From positions 1-5,050 of the forward strand of contig CAMZHP010000250.1 of NCBI GenBank assembly GCA_947306845.1: DNA of 5,050 nucleotides. The letters are read 5' to 3'. Positions 1 through 5,050 of the stretch are shown one piece after another. Under the pieces are notes generated by a model. It was not told the origin of the DNA and made no database searches. It saw only the letters and a program-made list of their open reading frames with translations. Source of the stretch: an uncultured Prevotellaceae bacterium (GTDB lineage Bacteria; Bacteroidota; Bacteroidia; Bacteroidales; Bacteroidaceae). A program made the position numbers and the translations under genes. Each line of letters starts with the position of its first letter. Within the stretch, counting starts at the first letter, position 1.

Positions 1-433
1 TGACCTTGGTGCTGAAAGCCACGGGATTGTAGATATACTTGAACACGTCGACCACCTCGCCAGTGGTCACCATCACGTGTCCGTAGTTGAGGAGCCTGCC
101 CATGATGCTCTGTGTGACCTTGATGCCCTCGCACTTGCGCAGCATCAGCTCATTGGAGTCGCGCTTGATGATGCCCGTCTTGAGGATGATGCGCTTGTTG
201 GTGAGGATGAATCGCTTGCCGTTGTTGATGACGATGGCCCACAGCGCAGCCAGCACAAGGAACACTCCGCTGAAGATGAGCCTGTATTTCAGGGTGTCTT
301 CGCCGATGGGGATGAAAGGCATCACCAGTGCGACGATGACCAATAGTATGGGCAACCAATAGAGCATATAGTGGAATTTTGCCTCGCATACCACATGCTC
401 GCCTTCCATGAGGTTTTTGTTGATAAATGACAT
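1..433 (-). CDS. Membrane protein with bacterial PH-like (bPH/DUF304) domain, C-terminus cut by window edge
   Basis: The frame from ATG at 433 stays open for 144 codons to the left edge, so the 3' end is missing. The protein begins MSFINKNLMEGE. It has two hydrophobic segments, about residues 23-42 (LYWLPILLVIVALVMPFI) and 52-70 (LIFSGVFLVLAALWAIVI). A bPH-type stretch follows from about residue 73: FILTNKRIILKTGIIKR, then the IMGRLLNYGHVMVTTGE block. The order of two membrane helices followed by LTNKRI, a G-I-I turn and the GRLLNYG motif is characteristic of the DUF304/YdbS-like family. These are inner-membrane proteins of mostly unknown function, with the bPH domain expected on the cytoplasmic side. 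The start is chosen because the conserved N-terminal 'EGE(H)V' region begins right after it and no in-frame ATG further upstream makes a better fit. The gene follows a 344-bp gap, so it probably has its own promoter. The family assignment is firm; the physiological role is unknown. Confidence 0.87.
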   Translation of the reverse strand, partial: MSFINKNLMEGEHVVCEAKFHYMLYWLPILLVIVALVMPFIPIGEDTLKYRLIFSGVFLVLAALWAIVINNGKRFILTNKRIILKTGIIKRDSNELMLRKCEGIKVTQSIMGRLLNYGHVMVTTGEVVDVFKYIYNPVAFSTKV

Positions 434-502
434 GTTTTCGAATGATTTATAGTTTTCCTGTTGTAGGGGCGGGAGAGAATCCTCCGCCAGCACATTCATC
501 AG

Positions 503-510
503 CAAATTTA
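503..510 (-). promoter_or_regulatory. Candidate -7 element for the bPH-domain gene
   Basis: On the minus strand this reads TAAATTTG, an exact match to the Bacteroidetes -7 consensus TAnnTTTG. It lies 70 bp upstream of the bPH start codon and would give a leader of about 60 nt. There is no TTTG at the expected 19-21 bp upstream, so only half of the promoter is supported. Confidence 0.45.
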
Positions 511-607
511 CACATTATTTCTGAAACCGACATGTTTTTATGTAAAAAAAAGCAGCAAAAGCGCCATCGACGGCAATGGGTATCTGCAGGAAACCCTATT
601 TTTAGGT

Positions 608-639
608 ATTGCGAAGAAGAGGATACGTGTGTATCTTTG
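608..639 (+). promoter_or_regulatory. Candidate plus-strand Bacteroidetes promoter with no gene behind it
   Basis: ATTG at 608-611 is followed after 20 bp by TATCTTTG at 632-639, which matches the TTTG-N(19-21)-TAnnTTTG promoter in three of four -33 bases and in all fixed -7 bases, with C next as in the extended consensus. Transcription would start near 644 and run rightward, against the protease operon. No plus-strand gene follows, only a 12-codon micro-ORF at 659-697. It may drive a small or antisense RNA, or be a chance match. Confidence 0.4.
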
Positions 640-685
640 CAGGGCAAAAAGATTCATAATGTTTGTGTATAGTGTTGATGCAGAT

Positions 686-704
686 GCCCCGGCATGACAG
701 GGGC
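686..704. repeat. Short GC-rich inverted repeat
   Basis: GCCCC (686-690) and GGGGC (700-704) form a 5-bp stem around a 9-nt loop. On the plus strand a short run of four T follows at 709-712, so it could weakly end a transcript from the promoter-like site at 608-639. The stem is short and could be fortuitous. Confidence 0.35.
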
Positions 705-729
705 GAGATTTTCCGGCCTTTGCTTACGA

Positions 730-757
730 CGACGACCCGCCATGTGGCGGGCCGTCG
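730..757 (-). terminator. Hairpin at the end of the protease/small-protein transcript
   Basis: The arms are CGACG-A-CCCGCC (730-741) and GGCGGG-C-CGTCG (746-757) around a 4-nt loop. In a minus-strand RNA the central mismatch becomes a G-U wobble, giving a continuous 12-bp stem; in a plus-strand RNA it would be an A-C mismatch. It starts 20 nt after the stop of the 63-aa gene. There is no U-run after the stem, so it may be a U-less terminator or a 3'-end stabiliser instead of a classical intrinsic terminator. Confidence 0.55.
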
Positions 758-777
758 CTTCATATCATGTTAAGGAA

Positions 778-969
778 TCAGTTCCAGAGATCGTTCTTTG
801 TCTTTTCGCCGGGGACTCCTCCCCAATCCTCGTTTTCCTCCTCATCGAAGGCAAAGGAGTTGGCTCCCCCTACAGGGGGGTCGGACATCCTGGCATTCGG
901 AGGCAGCATCAGTTCTTTGGTGTCGATGGCGATGATTTCGGTTGTAGGTATATGATATTTCTTTTTCAT
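778..969 (-). CDS. Small 63-aa protein coupled to the C10 protease, function unknown
   Basis: The ATG at 967-969 lies 2 bp beyond the TAG of the protease gene, so it is almost certainly in the same mRNA and probably translationally coupled to it. The protein starts MKKKYHIPTTEIIAIDTKEL, has a glycine-containing centre (DPPVGGANSF, residues 30-39), a very acidic patch (DEEENEDW, 42-49) and ends KNDLWN. The opening follows a pattern, MKKxYxxPxxExIxIxT, that I recognise from many short uncharacterised proteins of Prevotella and Bacteroides. No signal peptide or membrane helix is visible. The position matches that of protease inhibitors encoded beside C10 enzymes (spi behind speB in Streptococcus; staphostatin-like genes beside Bacteroides fragilis C10 genes). 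The protein is shorter than those, however, and I see no resemblance to the prodomain of the neighbour. Its reality as a gene is well supported by context; its function is not known. Confidence 0.72.
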   Translation of the reverse strand: MKKKYHIPTTEIIAIDTKELMLPPNARMSDPPVGGANSFAFDEEENEDWGGVPGEKTKNDLWN

Positions 970-971
970 GA

Positions 972-3900
972 CTATCTCACTATTTTCTTTCCTTCAACAA
1001 TAAACACACCTTTTGGCAGGCCGCTAAGGTCGGCCTTACCGCCATTCACAACCACCGTGGCCACCTTCATGCCGTCGACATTATATACATCGACCAGTTG
1101 TCCGTCTTCGGCTTTCACCTGTGGCAAGCAGATGCCGTCGGTCTCTTCGAAGAAGCCGATGTTGAGTTTTGCCGGCTGGCCGATGGTCAGGTCGTCGATG
1201 GTGAAGTAGCACACATTGTGCTTGTTCTGCCATGTAGTAGACCCTTGCTCGAAAGCATTGCCCTTTTCATTGAGCACATAGGCGTTTTCGAGCACGCTGC
1301 TCAAATTGGAATAGCCATACGCGCCTTGTGTGGTACCGCCGGTGATGCCTACGAACTCATACCTGTCGCTCACCACAGCCTTGACAGTGGATTTCTCCAC
1401 CCACACATCGGTGGCGCTGAAATCCATCTCTTTTCCTACCATGTTGTATTCCGGTCCCCACTTGTTGCCCGGCACGGCGAAGATATAGGGCACGTTGGCT
1501 TCCCATGTCGCAGCGTCGGCGAACTTCACGGTGCTGCCCACTACCTGCTTGAACTCCCTCACCCAGAAGTCTTTCTCCTCGGTGTCGTTGCCATGGAACC
1601 AGTCTACTTGCTTGTTGTCGGATGTCACCTTCTTCACGGGGAAGGGCAGCGAGATGCTCTGCCATCCATTTACGCCATTGGCGGCCAACGTGGGCGTATA
1701 GGTATAATGCACCTCGGAGGCATAGAAGCGCTTAGGCACGAAGAAGTCGTAGTTTTCCGACAACATCAGTTTGGTGGCTTGGTAGTCCTTCACCACATTA
1801 TACTGGGCGTTGGCATTGGTGATTTTCGTGTATCCGGCGGCATCGTTGGCACCCACATAGAAGATGATGTTATTGTTATTGACATTAGAGAAGTCGATGG
1901 TGTAATTGCTCAAAGCAAGGTCTTCGAAACTCACGGCAGTGATGTTCTTTGGAACAACGATTTTGCTTGTGGGAGCCTCGGCATAACGGGTGCCATTGGC
2001 TCTCCAGTAGACCACACCTGGAACAATCTCGATAGTGGAAGTGCGTGAGATGACGGCATTGCCCGATGGGTCTGTCAAAGAGACCAAGAATTTGTCGCCT
2101 ACTGCCAGTCCGGAGAAAGCGAACGGTATGGTCTTTTTCTCATTGCCAAGCAGTTTTACCAGCACAGGTAGTCTGAATACAGAATATGACGTTCCATTGG
2201 ATGAAGTACCTGAATATCTCAATATTTCCAAGGAGTAGACACCTTCATAAGGCTTTTCAGAGTCGTTCTGCAGAGTGAAATCACCATCAAGAAGCGCACT
2301 ATACATCTTACCATCCGAATAGTTATAGATATGATACCCTTTCTTGGTAATGGAATAATCCGGATAAACGTTAGAGATCCTCATCTGTTGAGAGTAAATC
2401 TGGTTACCTGATTCATCACGCAAAGTGATTGTGGCACTGAAAGAATTATTTGGATTGCTGGTAGGAATGAAGAAGTCGACATAGTCTTCCCCGCCTACTG
2501 ACAAGTGAACGCCCTCGCAAGCCTGTCCAATCTGGATGGAACGGATGAAAACGCGGCCATCGTATACCGCATCGCCCGTGTTTCTCAGATAAGCCCTGAT
2601 TTGAATGAAACGATTGTTATTCTTGTCTGTAAAGCCATTTTCAAACCGTTGTTCCAGACCCGTCACCTCCAATGCGAAGGTCTCTGTCTTCTTCACGTTG
2701 GTGAAGGTGGCCTTGCCATTGCTGATTTCCACGTCGAGATAGATGAGGTTGGAGCCTACGTTGGGCAACCACTCCTCAGTGCCATGCAACTTATTGATGC
2801 CCATCACCTGGTAATTGCCGTCTTCAAGGTTGGTGCCTAGCCCATACAAAGAACCAGTTGTATAATAATAATATCCATTTAGCAATTCCACATTCTCTTC
2901 CTCTTGGATATATTGCAGGAGTTCTCCGTCCTTATACAAGCCGAAGCCCCTGTCGATGCCGTTGAGCATGCCAGCAAGGGAATACTGGAAATAAACCATT
3001 ACATTATGGAAACCATATCTGGAATTGTAATCGACGACATTCTCACCATCCACGTACATCTCTTCTGTGAGCAGGGCGCTCTCGGCCGAGCTGCTGCTCT
3101 GCTCACCGGTGATGGCCGTACTGCTCACACCGATGATGGCATCATGTCCTATAGAGTAGCCACCACTATCGCCACTGCCTCCTACACCTTGACTGGTGGG
3201 TCGGAGTGCCGTGAGGCGGTAGTAGCCGTCGGAGCTGCCTCCCCATCCCCAATTGATGTGATAGAGACCATGTCCGTCGTATCCGTCGCAGATGAACTCA
3301 TGTCCGCCACCCGATGTATCCAGGCCTCCACCTGTGGTCGAGGCGCCATAGAGCACGGGGCGGCCGTTCTTCAATTCGTTGTAGATCATTTCATCCCATA
3401 CCTCGGGAGAATATTTCTCCCTTTTCTGCCAAGTAGGATTGCCAGGATAATTGAAATAGTTTATGAGCGCGTTGGGAATCTCCGACTCAAGTCCTCCCGA
3501 CTCACTCACGCCATAATCCATCTTCACGGCGTGCCCGCAATAGAGCATCAAATTGGCCACCGCTGTCTCGGCATCCTCATCATCGGCTCCTGTATTGACA
3601 TAGGCATTTTTCATCTTCGCCCAGTCAAACTTGGTCGGGTCGAGTTGAGCATAAGTGTCACCGGCATGCGTTCTCCAATCATCGAGGGTATAACCTGGGA
3701 TTGTGCTGGTGCTCGTAGAGCTGTTGGGCCACTTGTGGTAATACATCACCTGTGCCAGAGCCGTTGCCACACATCCAGTGACACACCGCTGTCCCTGAGG
3801 ATTGGCACATTTCTGGTTGTAGGGGTCTGACTGGTTCCACTTGGTCTCGATGAGCGGAGGCACCACTTTGCGGGCCACCTCCACGTTTACTTCGTCGCCG

Positions 3901-4295
3901 GTGTTGGTCAGTCCCAGCGCCCTTGCCGCAGCTATCTCCTCTGCATATCCCTGCAAGAAGACCTGCATGTTGCTGGGGATGTTGTCGGCATCGAACGAGC
4001 CGCTGTCGGCATATCCCAACACGTCTTCGGCACAGTCGTCGCCGGAGATGATGACGAATCCGGCGTTTTGGCCGTTGTTGAACACATAGTAACAGGCGTC
4101 TTTCGAGGGTGCGCCATTATGGTGTGCCCGTTGTTTTCCCTGATAGACGAGGCTGATGTTGGCATTCACCGCCAAGCCCTTCTTTACAAGGAACGCCTTT
4201 GCTTTCTGCAATGCCTGGTCTTGTGTCACCGGGTTGGCTACGGCACAAGTCATGCATAGCATGAACAATAAAATAGAAAGTAACGCTTTTCTCAT
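972..4295 (-). CDS. Secreted C10-family (streptopain/interpain-like) cysteine protease, multidomain
   Basis: The product has 1107 aa from ATG at 4295. Residues 1-20 are a signal peptide (MRKALLSILLFMLCMTCAVA), with AVA before N21 a good signal-peptidase I site. Residues ~22-145 form a Spi-like inhibitory prodomain (ACYYVFNNGQNAGFVIISGD). The papain-like catalytic domain covers ~150-392. C175 in CVTGCVATALAQVMYYHKWP is the predicted nucleophile, H332 in GGGHEFICDGYD the catalytic histidine, and N348/W349 in HINWGWGG the supporting residues. All are intact, so the enzyme should be active after prodomain removal. Residues ~400-870 are beta-rich, probably several Ig-like domains, and ~875-1060 a module beginning GWQSISLPFP. 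The last ~45 residues (VDVYNVDGMKV...LPKGVFIVEGKKIVR) resemble a type IX secretion sorting tail, suggesting export to the surface or medium. The family includes SpeB and Prevotella interpain, which degrade host proteins. ATG at 4301 is an equally placed alternative start; upstream frame extension to 4454 is excluded by the promoter. Confidence 0.93.
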   Translation of the reverse strand: MRKALLSILLFMLCMTCAVANPVTQDQALQKAKAFLVKKGLAVNANISLVYQGKQRAHHNGAPSKDACYYVFNNGQNAGFVIISGDDCAEDVLGYADSGSFDADNIPSNMQVFLQGYAEEIAAARALGLTNTGDEVNVEVARKVVPPLIETKWNQSDPYNQKCANPQGQRCVTGCVATALAQVMYYHKWPNSSTSTSTIPGYTLDDWRTHAGDTYAQLDPTKFDWAKMKNAYVNTGADDEDAETAVANLMLYCGHAVKMDYGVSESGGLESEIPNALINYFNYPGNPTWQKREKYSPEVWDEMIYNELKNGRPVLYGASTTGGGLDTSGGGHEFICDGYDGHGLYHINWGWGGSSDGYYRLTALRPTSQGVGGSGDSGGYSIGHDAIIGVSSTAITGEQSSSSAESALLTEEMYVDGENVVDYNSRYGFHNVMVYFQYSLAGMLNGIDRGFGLYKDGELLQYIQEEENVELLNGYYYYTTGSLYGLGTNLEDGNYQVMGINKLHGTEEWLPNVGSNLIYLDVEISNGKATFTNVKKTETFALEVTGLEQRFENGFTDKNNNRFIQIRAYLRNTGDAVYDGRVFIRSIQIGQACEGVHLSVGGEDYVDFFIPTSNPNNSFSATITLRDESGNQIYSQQMRISNVYPDYSITKKGYHIYNYSDGKMYSALLDGDFTLQNDSEKPYEGVYSLEILRYSGTSSNGTSYSVFRLPVLVKLLGNEKKTIPFAFSGLAVGDKFLVSLTDPSGNAVISRTSTIEIVPGVVYWRANGTRYAEAPTSKIVVPKNITAVSFEDLALSNYTIDFSNVNNNNIIFYVGANDAAGYTKITNANAQYNVVKDYQATKLMLSENYDFFVPKRFYASEVHYTYTPTLAANGVNGWQSISLPFPVKKVTSDNKQVDWFHGNDTEEKDFWVREFKQVVGSTVKFADAATWEANVPYIFAVPGNKWGPEYNMVGKEMDFSATDVWVEKSTVKAVVSDRYEFVGITGGTTQGAYGYSNLSSVLENAYVLNEKGNAFEQGSTTWQNKHNVCYFTIDDLTIGQPAKLNIGFFEETDGICLPQVKAEDGQLVDVYNVDGMKVATVVVNGGKADLSGLPKGVFIVEGKKIVR

Positions 4296-4349
4296 TATCA
4301 TTAGGTTGATGATTAAAAATCTAGTTAGTAGTACTTCGACTTTTACAAG

Positions 4350-4363
4350 TCTTGATATCAAGA
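4350..4363. repeat. Perfect 14-bp palindrome in the protease leader
   Basis: TCTTGATATCAAGA is its own reverse complement. It sits about 20 to 35 nt after the predicted transcription start and 55 bp before the protease ATG. Flanking arms TTTAC (4342-4346) and GTAAA (4364-4368) can extend it into a longer hairpin with a 3-nt bulge. It could be an operator for a dimeric regulator or a leader RNA structure; the sequence does not decide between these. Confidence 0.5.
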
Positions 4364-4389
4364 GTAAATAAGTAACCGTATAATTGCCA

Positions 4390-4421
4390 CAAAAATAGTG
4401 TTTTTCAAGAAGAAAAGCAAA
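4390..4421 (-). promoter_or_regulatory. Bacteroidetes-type promoter of the C10 protease operon
   Basis: On the minus strand TTTG (4421-4418) is followed after 20 bp by TATTTTTG (4397-4390). Both match the sigma-ABfr-type consensus TTTG-N(19-21)-TAnnTTTG at every fixed base. Transcription should begin near 4384, giving a leader of roughly 90 nt before the ATG at 4295. This rules out start codons upstream of about 4384, including the ATG at 4454. The promoter should serve both the protease and the 63-aa gene. Confidence 0.8.
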
Positions 4422-4437
4422 AAAAGTGGTGAGAAAA

Positions 4438-4450
4438 AAGGGAAACCCTT
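4438..4450 (-). repeat. Short hairpin followed by T-run upstream of the protease promoter
   Basis: On the minus strand AAGGG-TTT-CCCTT makes a 5-bp stem with a 3-nt loop, followed by TTTT. It is the third hairpin with a T-run between the ACT gene and the protease promoter. By itself it is weak; it could be a backup terminator or simply a product of the A/T-rich sequence. Confidence 0.35.
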
Positions 4451-4452
4451 CC

Positions 4453-4502
4453 AAAAAGCCTATAATTGGCTGCCGTCCATTGCATTCAGAGCCAATTATA
4501 GG
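4453..4502 (-). repeat. Perfect 13-bp inverted repeat with T-run, possible second terminator or operator
   Basis: CCTATAATTGGCT (4459-4471) and AGCCAATTATAGG (4490-4502) are exact reverse complements around an 18-nt loop. On the minus strand the stem is followed by CTTTTT (4458-4453), which fits a second terminator behind the ACT gene. The plus strand has no T-run after it. The large loop and the position 30-80 bp upstream of the protease -33 element leave open a role as a regulator binding site. Confidence 0.65.
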
Positions 4503-4506
4503 TCAT

Positions 4507-4550
4507 AAAAAAGAAAAAGCTGCGAGGAGCCAGTTGCCCCTCTGCAGCTT
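4507..4550 (-). terminator. Intrinsic terminator of the ACT-domain gene
   Basis: The minus-strand transcript can fold AAGCTGC (4550-4544) against GCAGCTT (4523-4517), with an inner GAGG/CCTC extension after a one-base bulge. The stem is followed by TTTCTTTTTT (4516-4507). It begins 27 bp after the TAA of the ACT gene. GC-rich stem plus U-run in the right direction makes this a clear rho-independent terminator. Confidence 0.88.
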
Positions 4551-4577
4551 CTTTCCTGTTAAGCATAGCGTAGGATA

Positions 4578-4976
4578 TTACAACACCGTGCATCCGGCCT
4601 TTCGCAAGGCCTCCTCGCATTTTTCGATGTCGGCGGTCTTGATGACGAATTTGGCCATGCTGCCCTCGGAGAAGGCATACATGTAGTTGATGCCGATATC
4701 TGCCGTGGTGAGGCAACCGAGCACTTCGGCCAGCGCTCCCGGGCGGTCGGAGCATTCGATGCACACCACGTCGGTGATGGAGACGGCGAAATTGGCTTCG
4801 CTGAGCACCACCGCGGCGCGCTCGGTATCGGCCACCACGATACGGAGGATGCCGAAGTCGGGTGTCTCAGTCATGGAGAATGCTTTCATATTGATGCCGT
4901 TGTCGCCGAGTGTCTTTGCCACCTCGCTGATACGGCCGTTCTTGTTCTCGAGGAACAGTGAAATCTGTTTTGTCAT
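4578..4976 (-). CDS. Tandem ACT-domain protein, probable amino-acid-binding regulator
   Basis: The product has 132 aa with two ACT domains in a row. The first, residues ~3-68, carries ENKNGRISEVAKTLGDNGIN and the strand FGILRIVVAD. The second, ~69-132, carries the ligand-loop signature DRPGALAEVL (77-86) and the strand SMAKFVIKTAD. ACT domains bind amino acids or related small molecules, usually as dimers, to regulate enzymes; no catalytic domain is fused here, so the protein is a stand-alone sensor or subunit. Full length for this type (about 130-145 aa). Proteins of this kind are often encoded beside phenylacetate-CoA ligase and indolepyruvate:ferredoxin oxidoreductase genes in anaerobes; that neighbour, if present, would lie beyond the right edge. 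No promoter of the TTTG/TAnnTTTG type is seen in the 74 bp upstream, which fits the gene being last in an operon. The ATG at 4976 gives a first ACT strand of normal length (MTKQISLFLE). Confidence 0.9.
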   Translation of the reverse strand: MTKQISLFLENKNGRISEVAKTLGDNGINMKAFSMTETPDFGILRIVVADTERAAVVLSEANFAVSITDVVCIECSDRPGALAEVLGCLTTADIGINYMYAFSEGSMAKFVIKTADIEKCEEALRKAGCTVL

Positions 4977-4999
4977 GATGTCAGGTTTATGGTTTTACT

Positions 5000-5023
5000 T
5001 AAGTTTCGCATTCGCTCAACTTA
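5000..5023. repeat. Inverted repeat upstream of the ACT-domain gene
   Basis: TAAGTT (5000-5005) and AACTTA (5018-5023) pair across a 12-nt spacer, in the last 74 bases of the window where no coding frame can be assigned. The short arms could form a small hairpin between the ACT gene and whatever lies upstream. It may also be part of a dispersed intergenic repeat; the window cannot show this. Confidence 0.3.
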
Positions 5024-5050
5024 CGGAATGGAAAGGAAGTTAAAGGGGAG

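Larger units (their letters stand above)
434..777. other. Gene-free stretch with promoter-like and hairpin elements
   Basis: I find no convincing protein-coding gene here. The open frames crossing it have no recognisable domain and low-complexity or Cys/His-rich translations. It holds the leader and probable promoter of the bPH gene (-7-like element at 503-510), a small GC stem in that leader (GGCGG at 468-472 with CCGCC at 484-488), a plus-strand Bacteroidetes-type promoter match at 608-639, a GCCCC/GGGGC hairpin at 686-704, and the hairpin at 730-757 that probably ends the protease transcript. Confidence 0.7.

Noticed and set aside
447..647. 66-aa minus-strand open frame upstream of the bPH gene
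   Set aside because: The translation is Cys/His/Ser-rich with no recognisable motif, and it overlaps the probable promoter and leader of the bPH gene.
694..1209. 171-aa plus-strand open frame
   Set aside because: It runs antisense through the 63-aa gene and the end of the protease gene and has no domain-like features. The open frame is a side effect of the coding strand's codon usage.
1098..2048. 316-aa plus-strand open frame opposite the protease gene
   Set aside because: It is fully antisense to a well-supported coding region and its His/Val/Gly-rich translation is typical of an antisense shadow. The same applies to 2904-3830.
972..4295. Possible lipoprotein signal in the protease (cysteines at residues 14 and 17)
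   Set aside because: Neither cysteine has a lipobox of the L-[AS]-[GA]-C type before it, while AVA at 18-20 is a good signal-peptidase I site.
4459..4502. Inverted repeat considered as the ends of an invertible promoter (phase-variable switch)
   Set aside because: Only 18 bp separate the arms, far too few to hold a promoter, and the protease promoter lies outside the repeat. No recombinase gene is visible.
1..5050. CRISPR array, tRNA, rRNA or insertion-sequence remnants
   Set aside because: No regularly spaced repeats, no cloverleaf-like sequences and no transposase-like translation or paired terminal repeats were seen on either strand.

Overview
The window looks like a chromosomal segment of a Bacteroidales bacterium, most likely Prevotella or a close relative. 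The evidence is a streptopain-like C10 protease with a Prevotella-style C-terminal tail, promoter elements of the Bacteroidetes TTTG / TAnnTTTG type, no clear Shine-Dalgarno sequences, and a small protein of the MKKxYxxPxxExI type that I associate with this phylum. This is read from sequence patterns alone; no search was run.

All supported genes lie on the minus strand, so they are read from right to left. (1) 4578-4976 encodes a 132-aa tandem ACT-domain protein, probably the last gene of an operon that begins outside the window. It is followed by a strong intrinsic terminator (4507-4550). (2) The 282-bp gap 4296-4577 also holds a perfect 13-bp inverted repeat, a weaker hairpin, a very good Bacteroidetes promoter (TTTG, 20 bp, TATTTTTG; 4390-4421) and a 14-bp palindrome in the predicted 5' leader. 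(3) 972-4295 encodes a 1107-aa secreted C10 cysteine protease: signal peptide, inhibitory prodomain, catalytic domain, several beta-rich domains and a C-terminal secretion-sorting-like tail. (4) 778-969 encodes a 63-aa protein that starts 2 bp after the protease stop codon, so the two are almost certainly co-transcribed. A hairpin at 730-757 probably ends this transcript. (5) 434-777 has no convincing gene but holds promoter-like and hairpin elements on both strands. (6) 1-433 is the N-terminal part of a membrane protein with a bacterial PH-like (bPH/DUF304) domain, cut by the window edge.

The protease and its small partner are the most interesting pair. Their spacing is like that of streptococcal speB and its inhibitor gene spi, but the small protein does not visibly resemble a C10 prodomain or a staphostatin. 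The promoter layout also shows that the longest possible protease reading frame (start at 4454) is wrong, because that start codon lies upstream of the predicted transcription start.
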